Of a stretch of 34,138 nt of DNA, positions 1 to 8,886 are shown one piece after another. A program made the position numbers and the translations under genes. The notes under the pieces were generated by a model. It saw nothing but the letters and a program-made list of their open reading frames with translations, searched no databases and was not told the origin of the DNA. Numbering within the stretch: position 1 is the stretch's first letter; every line of letters starts with the position of its first letter. The DNA is from JASLDZ01 sp964242895 (GTDB taxonomy: Bacteria; Pseudomonadota; Alphaproteobacteria; Caulobacterales; Caulobacteraceae), in assembly GCA_964242895.1 (NCBI GenBank), contig CAXTBN010000029.1, forward strand, positions 1 through 34,138, written 5' to 3'.

Positions 1-515
1 GCGAGGTGCACCTCCATGGGGATCACGAACACCAGCGCGGGCAGGAACCAGCCGGTGAGCAGGGCCTCCAGAGGGTCGAAGGCGAAGCCGGCGAAGGGGG
101 AGGGCTCGGGATGGCGGTGGTGGCCGGCGTGGAACGCCTTGAACACCGGCTTCCAGTGCATGGCTCGGTGCGACCAGTAGTAGAAGGCGTCGTGCAGCAG
201 CAGGTAGGCCAGCGCCTCCGCCGCCAGCCACGGCCAGCCGGCGGGCGACAGGTCGGAGTACATCCGCGTGCCGCCCATCTTCCACGCCTGCATGGCGAAG
301 GCCGCGGGCGCCGCGTAGATCACCGACGAGCCGACCGACAGCGCGATCTCGCCGCGCACCTGCCCGCCCGTCGGCGACCGGCGGCTCAGGCGCACGGCGC
401 GCGAGGGGGCGCGGCGCCACAGGAGCGCGTACAGCGTCGCGGCGACCGCCAGGTAGCGGACCACGACGATGGCGGTCATGTTCACCAGCGGCTGGGCGAG
501 GTCGCTCCAGGTCAT
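1..515 (-). CDS. Fatty acid hydroxylase / sterol desaturase family protein (partial, C-terminus off window)
   Basis: The ATG at 515 opens a frame that runs off the left edge, giving about 171 residues of the N-terminal part. Two histidine clusters of the membrane di-iron hydroxylase superfamily are readable: HDAFYYWSHRAMHW and, about 10 residues on, HAGHHRH. A hydrophobic N-terminal segment follows the start (IVVVRYLAVAATLYALLW), and a second hydrophobic stretch follows the His boxes (LTGWFLPALVFVIP). Family knowledge: these are integral membrane oxygenases that hydroxylate or desaturate lipids using O2 at a di-iron site held by His residues. The substrate cannot be told, since sterol, carotenoid and fatty-acid members share these motifs. 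The last His cluster should lie beyond the window. The gene is divergent from the glycosyltransferase gene at 613, with about 100 bp between them. Confidence 0.85.
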   Translation of the reverse strand, partial: MTWSDLAQPLVNMTAIVVVRYLAVAATLYALLWRRAPSRAVRLSRRSPTGGQVRGEIALSVGSSVIYAAPAAFAMQAWKMGGTRMYSDLSPAGWPWLAAEALAYLLLHDAFYYWSHRAMHWKPVFKAFHAGHHRHPEPSPFAGFAFDPLEALLTGWFLPALVFVIPMEVHL

Positions 516-612
516 CACGCGAGTCTGCGCTGCGGGGCGCGGGGCCGCCAGCCCGCCGGAGGTCGCAGGCCGGACCGGACCCAGGCGCACCCGCGCTTAA
601 CGTCTCGCGCCC

Positions 613-1857
613 ATGGTGGGGCCAATGCGGCGCGGAGCATGGATCGGGGCGGTGGAGGCGGCGCTCACGCCCGCCCGGTTGCGGACGGTGGCGCTCGTTA
701 TGATCGCCTGCGATCTGCTGGCGACCGCGGTCTGGCTCGCGACCAGCCACGCCGGGATCGACCGCTTCGGCCAGCCGGTGGGCGGCGATTTCGTGTTGTT
801 CCACGCCGCCGCGCGGCTGACGCTGGCGGGCCGGGCGGCGGACGCCTTCGACCCGGGCCTGTTCCTGACCGCGCAGCGCGCGAGCGTGCCGGGAACGCCG
901 GCCGGGCTGCTCTGGTGCTACCCGCCGCCGTTCCAGCTCCTCCTCGCGCCGCTGGGAGCGCTGCCGTTTCCGGCCGCCTACGTCGCCTGGCTGCTGGTGG
1001 GCATCGGCGCGTGGCTGGCGGCGATCCGGGGCATCGTGGGCGCGTGGCGACCCCTGTGGATCGCCCTGGCGTTCCCCGCCGTGGCGGTCACGGCCTGGCA
1101 GGGACAGACGACCTTCCTCGTCGCCGCCGCGCTCGGCTTCGGCCTGTTCCAGCTCGACCGGCGTCCCTGGCTGGCCGGCGCCGCCCTGGGCCTGCTCGTC
1201 TGCAAGCCGCAGTTCGGCGTGCTCGTCCCGCTGCTCCTGATCGGCACGGGGCGATGGCGGCCGCTGCTGGCGGCGGCCGTCTCGGCGGGCCTGCTCTGCC
1301 TCGCCTCGCTGCTCGTCTTCGGTCCGGAGCTCTGGACGCTGTTCCTGCGCGGACTGCCCGACGTCGGGCGCGGCGTCAGCGACGGCCTGCTGCCCTGGGC
1401 GAAGATTCCGTCGGTGTTCGAGGTGTTGCTGCGGCTCGGCGCGCCGAAGGGGCCGGCCCTGGCGCTCCACGCGGTGGCGGCGCTGGCGGCGGCGGGCCTG
1501 ACGCTGGCGGCTTGGCGACGCCCCGGACCGCTGGAGGCGAAGGCCGGGTTGGCCGCGCTCGCCACGATGATCGTGACGCCGTACGCGTTCAACTACGACC
1601 TGATCCTGCTCTCGCTCCCCCTCGCCGCCGCGGCGTGGGCGGCGGCGCGCGGTGCCCTGCCTACAGGCGTTGTGCTCGGGCTGGCGGCGCTGGTGCTGCT
1701 TCCCACCCTGATGATCGGCCTCGCACAGGCGACGGGTCTGCAGTGGGCGCCGGTGTTCCTGGCGGCCGGCTTCTGGGGCGCCTGGCGGCTGTGTCGGGCC
1801 GCCGCGCCTGGAGCGGCCGGAGAGCCCGCGGGCTGGACGCCGCTGCCGGCCGGCTGA
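613..1857 (+). CDS. GT87-type (DUF2029) membrane glycosyltransferase
   Basis: 414 aa, almost entirely hydrophobic, with roughly ten predicted transmembrane segments spread over the whole length. Near the N-terminus it has GGDFVLFHAAARLTLAG and then CYPPPFQLLLAPLG, the pattern of DUF2029/GT87 proteins. These use polyprenyl-phosphate mannose or a related lipid-linked sugar and act on the periplasmic side of the inner membrane. The acidic residue in the first loop (GGDF) and the YPPPFQLL loop are the most recognisable features; the rest is aligned by hydropathy only. A second in-frame ATG lies four codons in (625) and could be the true start; neither has a strong ribosome binding site. The gene stands alone, facing ccr on the opposite strand with only 3 bp between the stops. 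Acceptor and sugar are unknown. Confidence 0.75.
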   Translation: MVGPMRRGAWIGAVEAALTPARLRTVALVMIACDLLATAVWLATSHAGIDRFGQPVGGDFVLFHAAARLTLAGRAADAFDPGLFLTAQRASVPGTPAGLLWCYPPPFQLLLAPLGALPFPAAYVAWLLVGIGAWLAAIRGIVGAWRPLWIALAFPAVAVTAWQGQTTFLVAAALGFGLFQLDRRPWLAGAALGLLVCKPQFGVLVPLLLIGTGRWRPLLAAAVSAGLLCLASLLVFGPELWTLFLRGLPDVGRGVSDGLLPWAKIPSVFEVLLRLGAPKGPALALHAVAALAAAGLTLAAWRRPGPLEAKAGLAALATMIVTPYAFNYDLILLSLPLAAAAWAAARGALPTGVVLGLAALVLLPTLMIGLAQATGLQWAPVFLAAGFWGAWRLCRAAAPGAAGEPAGWTPLPAG

Positions 1858-1860
1858 CCC

Positions 1861-3141
1861 TCAGCCCCGCCCCGCGCTGATCTCCATCACCTCTTCGACC
1901 GTGCGCAGGCCCGGACGCTGGGCGGTGACGAGCACGCCCATGTTGCCGGGCAGGTGCAGGTTGGCATGCATCTTCTCGTGTGCTTCGGGGATGCCGTCCC
2001 ACGGGAAGACCTCCGACAGGCAGGGGTCGATCCGGCGCTCGATCACGAGCTGGTTGGCCTGGCTCGCCTGCATCAGGTTGGCGAAGTGGCTGCCCTGCAC
2101 GCGCTTCTGGCGCATCCACAGGAAGCGGGCGTCCATGGTCAGGTTGTAGCCGGTGGTGCCGGCGCAGATCACCACCATGCCGCCGCGCTTCACCAGGAAT
2201 ACGCTGACCGGGATGGTCGACTCGCCTGGGTGCTCGAACACCATGTCGACGTCACGCTTGCCGGTGATGTCCCAGATCGCCTTCCCGAACTTGCGGCACT
2301 CCTTCATGTAGTCGCCGAACTCGGGGCCGTTGACCGGCGGCAGCTGGCCCCAGCAGTTGAAGTCCTTGCGGTTCAGCACCGCCTTGGCGCCCATGCTCAT
2401 CACGTAGTCGCGCTTGGACTCGTCGGAGATCACGCCGATGGCGTTGGCCCCGGCGGTCGCGCACAGCTGCGTGGCGAACACGCCCAGGCCACCGCTCGCG
2501 CCCCACACCAGCACGTTGTCACCCGGGCGCAGCACGTGCGGCCGGTGGCCGAACAGCATGCGGTAGGCGGTGGCGAGCGTCAGCACGTAGCAGCCGGCCT
2601 CCTCCCAGGTGAGGTGCTTGGGCCGCGCCATCAGCTGGCGCGACTGCACGCGGCAGAACTGGGCGAAGGAGCCGTCCGGCGTCTCGTAGCCCCAGATGCG
2701 CTGGCTGGTGGAGAACATCGGGTCGCCGCCGTTGCACTCCTCGTCGTCGCCATCATCCTGGTTGCAGTGGATCACGACCTCGTCGCCCGGCTTCCAGCGC
2801 TTGACCTTGCGGCCCACGGCCCAGACCACGCCCGAGGCGTCGGAGCCGGCGATGTGGAACGGCTGCTTGTGCCCGTCGAAGGGCGAGACGGGCGTGCCGA
2901 GGGCGGCCCACACGCCGTTGTAGTTCACGCCCGCGGCCATCACGAGCACCAGGCACTCGTCGTCGCCGATGGTGGGGGTGGGCACCACCTCCACCTGCAT
3001 GGCGCTGTTCGGGCGGCCGTGGCGCTCGCGGCGGATCGCCCAGGCGTACATCTTCTCCGGCACGTGGAAGGCCGGGGGCATCTCGCCCACCTCGTAGAGG
3101 TCCTTCTCGGCGGCCGGGCGGTCGAGGACGGCGGTGGACAT
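1861..3141 (-). CDS. ccr: Crotonyl-CoA carboxylase/reductase
   Basis: 426 aa, full length for Ccr. The enzyme reductively carboxylates crotonyl-CoA with NADPH and CO2 to ethylmalonyl-CoA, the key step of the ethylmalonyl-CoA pathway for acetyl-CoA assimilation. The protein belongs to the medium-chain dehydrogenase/reductase family. It has an N-terminal GroES-like domain (AAGVNYNGVWAALG, then HIAGSDASGVVWAVG) and a Rossmann domain with the nucleotide loop VWGASGGLGVFATQL. Ccr-typical stretches that separate it from ordinary quinone reductases are the acidic insertion CNQDDGDDEECNGGDPMF, FNCWGQLPPVNGPEF and FEHPGESTIPVSVFLVKRGG. The start ATG at 3141 gives the usual N-terminus ending in EKDLYEVGEMPP. 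It is transcribed divergently from ecm, whose product acts later in the same pathway, so the 157-bp gap between them probably holds shared control. Confidence 0.96.
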   Translation of the reverse strand: MSTAVLDRPAAEKDLYEVGEMPPAFHVPEKMYAWAIRRERHGRPNSAMQVEVVPTPTIGDDECLVLVMAAGVNYNGVWAALGTPVSPFDGHKQPFHIAGSDASGVVWAVGRKVKRWKPGDEVVIHCNQDDGDDEECNGGDPMFSTSQRIWGYETPDGSFAQFCRVQSRQLMARPKHLTWEEAGCYVLTLATAYRMLFGHRPHVLRPGDNVLVWGASGGLGVFATQLCATAGANAIGVISDESKRDYVMSMGAKAVLNRKDFNCWGQLPPVNGPEFGDYMKECRKFGKAIWDITGKRDVDMVFEHPGESTIPVSVFLVKRGGMVVICAGTTGYNLTMDARFLWMRQKRVQGSHFANLMQASQANQLVIERRIDPCLSEVFPWDGIPEAHEKMHANLHLPGNMGVLVTAQRPGLRTVEEVMEISAGRG

Positions 3142-3298
3142 CGGTCGTGCGCTCTCCGGAGGCGCCGCCTCTCAGAGGGCGGTCGGGTGCGGCATGCTGT
3201 CATCGGAACGTCGCCTTGGGCAAGCGGTTTCCGCACTGCAGCATGATCGGCGGTCACCCGCTTGCGGGCGGGAGCGCGCCGCGCGAAGGTCGCCGCCC
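3142..3298. promoter_or_regulatory. Divergent ccr/ecm intergenic control region
   Basis: This 157-bp gap separates the start codons of ccr (minus strand) and ecm (plus strand). It must hold both promoters unless either gene is read from further away. No clear -35/-10 pair or palindromic operator was recognised by eye. The assignment rests on gene arrangement alone. Confidence 0.45.
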
Positions 3299-5293
3299 AT
3301 GAGCCAGACGCACCAGCACGCTCCCGACGCGCCCTGGATCTTCCGCACCTACGCGGGCCACTCGACGGCCGAGAAGTCGAACGCGCTGTACCGGGGCAAC
3401 CTCGCCAAGGGGCAGACGGGGCTCAGCGTCGCCTTCGACCTGCCGACACAGACGGGCTACGACCCCGACCACGTGCTGGCGCGCGGCGAGGTGGGCAAGG
3501 TGGGCGTGCCCGTCAGCCACCTCGGCGACATGCGCGCGCTTTTCGACAGCATCCCGCTGGCGAAGATGAACACCTCCATGACGATCAACGCGACGGCGCC
3601 CTGGCTGCTGGCGCTCTACGTCGCCGCGGCTGAGGAGCAGGGGGCCGACGTCAGGGCGCTGCAGGGCACCACGCAGAACGACCTCGTGAAGGAGTACCTG
3701 TCGCGCGGAACCTACATCTACCCGCCCAAGCCGTCGCTGCGCCTGATCTCGGACATGATCGCCTGGTGTGTCACCGAGACGCCCAAGTGGAACCCGATGA
3801 ACGTTTGCAGCTACCACCTGCAGGAGGCCGGCGCGACGCCGCAGCAGGAGCTGGCCTACGCGCTGGCCACCGCCGTCAGCGTGCTGGACGCGGTGCGGGC
3901 GCGCGGCGAGGTGCCGATCGAGAACTTCTCCACCGTCGCCTCGCGCATCAGCTTCTTCGTCAACGCCGGCGTCCGCTTCGTGACGGAAATGTGCAAAATG
4001 CGCGCCTTCGTCGACCTGTGGGACGAGCTGCTGCGCGACCGCTACGGCGTCACCGACGAGAAGGCGCGCCGCTTCCGCTACGGCGTGCAGGTGAACTCGC
4101 TGGGCCTCACCGAGAGCCAGCCGGAGAACAACACCCACCGAATCCTGATCGAGATGCTGGCCGTCACGCTCAGCAAGCGCGCCCGCGCCCGCGCCGTGCA
4201 GTTGCCCGCCTGGAACGAGGCGCTGGGCCTGCCGCGGCCGTGGGACCAGCAGTGGTCGCTGCGCATGCAGCAGATCCTCGCCTTCGAGACGGATCTCCTC
4301 GAGTACGAGGACCTGTTCGACGGCTCCCCCGTGGTCGCGGCCAAGGTGGAGGAGCTCAAGGCGGCGGCGCGCGGCGAGTTGGCCGACATCGACGCGCTCG
4401 GCGGCGCCATCGTCGCGGTGGAGAGCGGCTGGATGAAGGAGCGGCTGGTCGGCTCCAACTCCGCGCGCCTGCAGGCGATCGAGAGCGGCGAGCAGACCGT
4501 GGTCGGCGTGAACCGCTTCACCACCTTCGAGCCGAGCCCCCTCGGGGCGGGCGAGGACGCCATCCAGACCGTCGACCCGGCGGTGGAGGCCGAGGCGGTC
4601 GAGCGCCTGGACGCCTGGCGCGCCGCCCGAGACGCCGGCGCGGTGGAGAAGGCGCTCTCCGACCTGCGCGCCGCCGCGCGCTCGGACGCCAACATCATGC
4701 CGCCCTCCGTCGCCGCGGCGAAGGCGGGCGTCACCACGGGCGAGTGGGCGCAGTGCCTGCGCGAGATCTGGGGCGACTACCGCGCGCCCACGGGCGTCTC
4801 GTCCGAGCCGCGCCTGTCCAACTCGCCGGAAATCGGGCGTGTGCGCGAGGAGGTGGACCGCCTCTCCCGCCGCCTCGGGCGCCGCCTGACCGTGCTGGTC
4901 GGCAAGCCCGGCCTAGACGGTCACAGCAACGGGGCCGAGCAAATCGCGGTGCGCGCCCGCGACTGCGGCATGGACGTCGTCTACGAGGGCATCCGCTGCA
5001 CCCCCGCGCAGATCGTGCAGCACGCCCGCGAGGGCGGCGCCCACCTGATCGGCCTGTCCATCCTCTCCGGCAGCCACGTGGCGCTGGTGGAGGACGTGCT
5101 CGACCGGCTGCGCGCCGAGCGGCTGGACGCGCCGGTGATCGTGGGCGGCATCATCCCGCCCGAGGACGAAGCCCGGCTCAAGGCGATGGGCGTGGCCGCC
5201 GTCTACACCCCCAAGAGCTTCGACCTCACCGCCATCATGGCCGACCTCGTGCGGGTGGCCGACGAAGCGACGCAGGAGGAAGTCGCCGCCTGA
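3299..5293 (+). CDS. ecm: Ethylmalonyl-CoA mutase, coenzyme B12-dependent
   Basis: 664 aa from the ATG at 3299. It interconverts (2R)-ethylmalonyl-CoA and (2S)-methylsuccinyl-CoA using adenosylcobalamin. The N-terminal TIM barrel carries the acyl-CoA mutase signatures FRTYAGHSTAEKSNALYR and GLSVAFDLPTQTGYD. The C-terminal cobalamin domain has DGHSNG (D540-x-H-x-x-G, the lower-ligand histidine motif), LSILSGSH and GGIIPPED. Methylmalonyl-CoA mutases are usually longer and have a different substrate-loop sequence where this protein has NSLGLTESQPENNTH, a form I associate with Ecm. The divergent ccr neighbour supports the assignment. The frame is open upstream to 3134, but that stretch covers the ccr promoter side and lacks the conserved start MSQTHQHAPDAPWIFRTYAG, so 3299 was chosen. 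Confidence 0.95.
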   Translation: MSQTHQHAPDAPWIFRTYAGHSTAEKSNALYRGNLAKGQTGLSVAFDLPTQTGYDPDHVLARGEVGKVGVPVSHLGDMRALFDSIPLAKMNTSMTINATAPWLLALYVAAAEEQGADVRALQGTTQNDLVKEYLSRGTYIYPPKPSLRLISDMIAWCVTETPKWNPMNVCSYHLQEAGATPQQELAYALATAVSVLDAVRARGEVPIENFSTVASRISFFVNAGVRFVTEMCKMRAFVDLWDELLRDRYGVTDEKARRFRYGVQVNSLGLTESQPENNTHRILIEMLAVTLSKRARARAVQLPAWNEALGLPRPWDQQWSLRMQQILAFETDLLEYEDLFDGSPVVAAKVEELKAAARGELADIDALGGAIVAVESGWMKERLVGSNSARLQAIESGEQTVVGVNRFTTFEPSPLGAGEDAIQTVDPAVEAEAVERLDAWRAARDAGAVEKALSDLRAAARSDANIMPPSVAAAKAGVTTGEWAQCLREIWGDYRAPTGVSSEPRLSNSPEIGRVREEVDRLSRRLGRRLTVLVGKPGLDGHSNGAEQIAVRARDCGMDVVYEGIRCTPAQIVQHAREGGAHLIGLSILSGSHVALVEDVLDRLRAERLDAPVIVGGIIPPEDEARLKAMGVAAVYTPKSFDLTAIMADLVRVADEATQEEVAA

Positions 5294-5398
5294 GCTCCCG
5301 TCCTCCCGCACGGAGACGGGCTGGTGCGGAACAAATCGGGCGGTTCACACGGTTAAGCCTGGACGACGTGCGCGGGGGCGCATCCGGAGCCGTTCACC

Positions 5399-7570
5399 TT
5401 GCCCGACGACAGCCTGCCTCCGCGCGACGGTGAACCGGTCGTGACGCCGCCCGACGCGGCCGAGGCCGGCGCGGCGGCGCCCAGCGCATGGCGCAAGGCC
5501 GATCCGCACAAGGCCGAGGGCCTGCATCCCAAGACGGACCGCCGCGAACGACTGGTCACTGTAGGCCGCCTGATCGGCGGGATCCTCGGCGCGCTGGTGT
5601 TGCTGCTGGTCATCTTCCTGGCGCTGTTCAACTGGGACTGGCTGCGCGGACCCATCGGCCGCATGGCCTCCAAGCAGATGCACCGCGAGGTGCACATCGA
5701 CGGCCACCTGCGCGTCCATCTGCTCACCTGGACGCCGCGCATCCGCATCGAAAAGCTGTTCATCGGCCAGCCCGACTGGGCCAAGACGGCGCGAAAGCAG
5801 CCCTTCGGCACCGTCGACAGCGTCACGGTCGACGTGAAGCTGATGCCCTTGTTCGCCGGCCGCATCGACGTGCCGCTGCTGGACATCGAGCATCCCAACC
5901 TCGCCCTCTACGAGGACGCCCACAGCCGGGCCAACTGGGACTTCAGCGACCCGAACCAGAAGAAGTCGGGCAAGCCGTTCAAGATGCCGCCGATCCAGCG
6001 CTTCGTGATCACCGACGGCCACCTCGACGTGGAATCCGTGGCCCGCAAGATGCGGCTGACCGCGACCATGAACTCCACCGAGCGGCTGCAGGGCGGCCCG
6101 GCCGAGACCTTCCGCCTCAGCGGCAAGGGCTCGATCAACGCCGCACCCTTCCTGCTCGACCTCAAGGGCGGTCCGCTGATCAACATCCGGCGCGACCGGC
6201 CCTACCCCTACGACCTCGACGTGCGTGCGGCGGACACGCACATGACCGCGCATGGCCAGATCTCCAAGCCGTTCGACTTCGGCCACGTGGTCGCGCGCGC
6301 CAGCATCAGCGGCAACGACCTGAACGACCTCTACGCCCTGACCAAGCTGACGCTGCCCAACTCGCCGCCGTACTCGATCTCGGGCGACCTGACGCGCGAC
6401 GATCACATCGTCGACGTCAAGAACATGCGCGGCCGCATCGGCGCGAGCGACATCGAGGGCCACCTCAACGTCGACACCACCAACAAGCGCCCCTACCTGA
6501 GAGCTCAGCTGCGGTCGCGCCTGCTGGACTTCGCCGACCTCGCCGCCCTGTTCGGCGCGCCCGGTGCGTCCAAGGCGGCCACCGGCGCGCAGAAGGCGCA
6601 GGCCAAGGCGGTCACCGCCGGCGGCTCCCGCCTGCTCCCCGACGCCACCCTGCAGGTGGACCGCATGCGGGCCATGGACGGCGACGTCACCTACCACGCC
6701 GAGTCCGTGAAGCCGGTGCCCAACCTGCCGCTCCGCGCGGTGACGCTAGGGGCCAAGCTCAACGACGGATTGCTCAACCTCAACCCGATCACGCTCACCC
6801 TGCCGCAAGGCCAGCTGAACGGGACCGCGGCGCTGAACGCGCGGGGCTCCACCCCGATCACCGATATGGACCTCCGCCTGTCCAACGTGCAGCTCGCCAA
6901 CTACATCCCGGCGGTCGGCGGCTCCAAGCCGCTTGACGGCACGCTGGCCGCACGCGTCAAGCTGCACGGCGTCGGCAACTCGGTGCACCGGGCGGCGGCT
7001 AGCTCCAACGGCCAGGTGACCGTGCTGATCCCCGGCGGGCACATCCGCCAGGCCTTCGCCGAGCTGATGGGCATCGACGCCACCGCCGGCCTGTTCCAGC
7101 TCCTGCGCAAAGACACGCACGAGGCGGAACTGCGCTGCGCCGTGGCCGACTTCCGGGTCACGAACGGCGTCCTGCGCGCCCAGCGCATCACCATCGCCAC
7201 CGACGTGGTGGTCGTGAACGGGGAGGGGAACATCAACCTCGGCGACGAGACGCTGGGGCTGTCGTTCAAGGGCAAGCCGACTCACTTCCGCCTGACGCGC
7301 CTCAACGTGCCGCTGACGGTGACCGGGCGGCTCAACAGCCCCAAGTTCGGGATCAAGCCGGCGGGGGCGGCGATCCAGGCGGGGGCGGCCATCGGCCTGG
7401 GCTTCCTGTTCCCGCCGCTCGCGATCGCGCCCTTCCTCGGCCTGCCGACGCACAGCCCGGACTGCGGCGAGGTGACGGCGGTCGCCCGCGACAGCGCCGC
7501 GCCCATCGCGGCCTCCCAGACGCGCGGCCCCGCACGGCGCACCGCGGTCGTCAGCCAGGGCGGCCGTTAG
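5399..7570 (+). CDS. AsmA family protein (membrane-anchored, periplasmic)
   Basis: 723 aa from a TTG start at 5399, with GGAG about ten bases upstream; a GTG at 5441 is the alternative. A cytoplasmic N-terminus of about 50 residues is followed by one strong membrane helix (GGILGALVLLLVIFLALFNW). The AsmA-type sequence comes next (WDWLRGPIGRMASKQMHREV, then HLLTWTPRIRIEKLFIGQPD). The long middle part is beta-rich. The C-terminal AsmA-like domain includes LNGTAALNARGSTPITDMDL and GTLAARVKLHGVGNSV, and ends with a Gly/Ala-rich amphipathic segment. Family knowledge: AsmA-like proteins are bridge-like inner-membrane proteins connected with phospholipid or outer-membrane homeostasis. It stands alone downstream of ecm, with a gap of about 105 bp. 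No ATG lies near the N-terminus, so the start is uncertain by a few codons. Confidence 0.85.
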   Translation: MPDDSLPPRDGEPVVTPPDAAEAGAAAPSAWRKADPHKAEGLHPKTDRRERLVTVGRLIGGILGALVLLLVIFLALFNWDWLRGPIGRMASKQMHREVHIDGHLRVHLLTWTPRIRIEKLFIGQPDWAKTARKQPFGTVDSVTVDVKLMPLFAGRIDVPLLDIEHPNLALYEDAHSRANWDFSDPNQKKSGKPFKMPPIQRFVITDGHLDVESVARKMRLTATMNSTERLQGGPAETFRLSGKGSINAAPFLLDLKGGPLINIRRDRPYPYDLDVRAADTHMTAHGQISKPFDFGHVVARASISGNDLNDLYALTKLTLPNSPPYSISGDLTRDDHIVDVKNMRGRIGASDIEGHLNVDTTNKRPYLRAQLRSRLLDFADLAALFGAPGASKAATGAQKAQAKAVTAGGSRLLPDATLQVDRMRAMDGDVTYHAESVKPVPNLPLRAVTLGAKLNDGLLNLNPITLTLPQGQLNGTAALNARGSTPITDMDLRLSNVQLANYIPAVGGSKPLDGTLAARVKLHGVGNSVHRAAASSNGQVTVLIPGGHIRQAFAELMGIDATAGLFQLLRKDTHEAELRCAVADFRVTNGVLRAQRITIATDVVVVNGEGNINLGDETLGLSFKGKPTHFRLTRLNVPLTVTGRLNSPKFGIKPAGAAIQAGAAIGLGFLFPPLAIAPFLGLPTHSPDCGEVTAVARDSAAPIAASQTRGPARRTAVVSQGGR

Positions 7571-7576
7571 GCGCGT

Positions 7577-7906
7577 TCAGGGCGGCGGCCGACCGACCAG
7601 CCGCACGATCGCCACGCCCGGCGGCGCCGAGGCGAGCGGCCAGGGCGCGAGCACGATCTCGCGCGCTCCGCCCGACGAGGGCGCGATCGCGAAGGCCTGC
7701 ACCGCCCCCCGCGCCGGCTCCTCGGTCCCGCTGAGCAGGCCGACGGTCGCGCCGCCCGCCCGTCCGGGCGAGAAGACCAGCACACGGTCGGCCTCGACCT
7801 CGAGCCGGCCGGCGTCCGCCTTCGCAGCGGCTTCGGAGCAGGGCCGCAGCGGCAGGCGCACCCAGCCAGCGGTGAAGCGCTGCGGCGAGGAGGTGCGCGC
7901 GATCAC
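7577..7906 (-). CDS. Small hypothetical protein, possibly the body of a lipoprotein (start unclear)
   Basis: 109 aa from a GTG at 7906 to the TGA at 7577, with coding-like composition and no family recognised. The same frame stays open upstream to near 8014. There it reads a convincing export signal, RVAVAGLLAASAGAGCGRPA, with a cysteine placed like a lipobox Cys, but no ATG, GTG or TTG precedes it within the open frame. Either a rare start codon is used, or a sequence error hides the start, or the resemblance is chance. The real gene may therefore be about 7577-8005. It lies directly downstream of the lytic transglycosylase on the same strand and is probably co-transcribed with it. A role at the cell envelope is inferred only from the signal-like segment. 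Confidence 0.5.
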   Translation of the reverse strand: MIARTSSPQRFTAGWVRLPLRPCSEAAAKADAGRLEVEADRVLVFSPGRAGGATVGLLSGTEEPARGAVQAFAIAPSSGGAREIVLAPWPLASAPPGVAIVRLVGRPPP

Positions 7907-8016
7907 ACCGGCGGGGCAAGGCGCGGAAGTCGGCAGGGCCGGGGCGGCGGGGCGTCCGCATCCCGCTCCCGCTGAGGCGGCGAGCAGGCCGGCGACGGCG
8001 ACGCGGATGTGGTGGA

Positions 8017-8751
8017 CTACGGAACGCCTGCGGCGAGCGTGGCGGCGGCGGCCGAGAACGGCGAGGCGCCGGCGGCCAGCGGACCGGCGGCGCGACCGGC
8101 CGCCTCCACCGCCTGCACCGCACCCTGCGCGGCGCCCTGCACGGCCTTCACGCCGATCTGCGCCATGGTCGTCGAGAACGGCTGCGCCGCCATCGTGGCG
8201 GCCGAGGTCGCCATGTGGCCCATGATCGAGCTGACGTAGTTGCGCGTCTCGACGAACGGGGGGACGCCGCCGAAGCGTTTCACCGCGCCCGGGCCGGCGT
8301 TGTAGGCCGCCAGCGCGCGCTTCACGTCGCCGCCGAAGGTCTCCATCATCATCGACAGATAGGCCGCGCCGGCCCGCACGTTGCCGCGCAGGTCGGCGGC
8401 GTCGTAGCCCAGCTCGCGCGCCGTGCCCGGCATCATCTGCATCACACCCACCGCGCCGCGGCGCGAGCGCGCCTCGTTGCGCAGGCCGGACTCCTGCACC
8501 GCGACCGCGCGGACCAGGGCGGGATCGAGGTTGTAAAGCTTGGCCGCGTCGCGGATCTCGCTCTCGACGTCGCCGACGGGCTTCAGCTCGCGCACGCCGG
8601 AGGCGGGCGAGGCCTCGGCGGCCAGGGCGGGCCGGAGGCCGGAGGGGTCGAAGGCCGAAGGCGCCGTCTCGGATCCGGCGACGGCGGCGGTCGCGGCGAG
8701 GGCGGCGAGGGCGAAGCCGCCGAGGGCGGCGGCCAGACGTTGGAACTTCAC
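8017..8751 (-). CDS. Secreted lytic transglycosylase (SLT domain)
   Basis: 244 aa. It cleaves peptidoglycan glycan strands to 1,6-anhydromuropeptides in the periplasm. An N-terminal signal peptide (KFQRLAAALGGFALAALAA, cut near AVAG) precedes a linker of about 35 residues and the goose-type lysozyme fold. Motifs in order are VAVQESGLR with the catalytic Glu87, GVMQMMPGTARELG, NVRAGAAYL and AYNAGPGAV. The last 70 or so residues form an Ala/Gln-rich, probably helical tail, not typical of the minimal SLT domain. The arrangement resembles VirB1-type or generic transglycosylases, but no secretion-system genes are nearby, so a housekeeping role is more likely. Confidence 0.9.
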   Translation of the reverse strand: MKFQRLAAALGGFALAALAATAAVAGSETAPSAFDPSGLRPALAAEASPASGVRELKPVGDVESEIRDAAKLYNLDPALVRAVAVQESGLRNEARSRRGAVGVMQMMPGTARELGYDAADLRGNVRAGAAYLSMMMETFGGDVKRALAAYNAGPGAVKRFGGVPPFVETRNYVSSIMGHMATSAATMAAQPFSTTMAQIGVKAVQGAAQGAVQAVEAAGRAAGPLAAGASPFSAAAATLAAGVP

Positions 8752-8886
8752 GCGAGGGTCGTTCGGCTGTTGACGGGGCGCGACCTCGATCGCGCCCTCA
8801 GATTAACCGCGACGGCCGCCCAGGCGGATGCGGCGGTTGGACGCGCCGTGCCGCGTTGCAGCAAACCTTGGCCCAACCAGAGTTCG

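Noticed and set aside
6..1880. Long plus-strand open frame of 624 codons
   Set aside because: It overlaps the fatty-acid hydroxylase and glycosyltransferase genes in other frames and reads as Arg/Gly/Ala-rich shadow sequence. The true genes show motifs and membrane helices.
5298..5320. Possible hairpin after ecm (CCCGTC...GACGGG)
   Set aside because: The stem is imperfect and no T-run follows, so it was not called a terminator.
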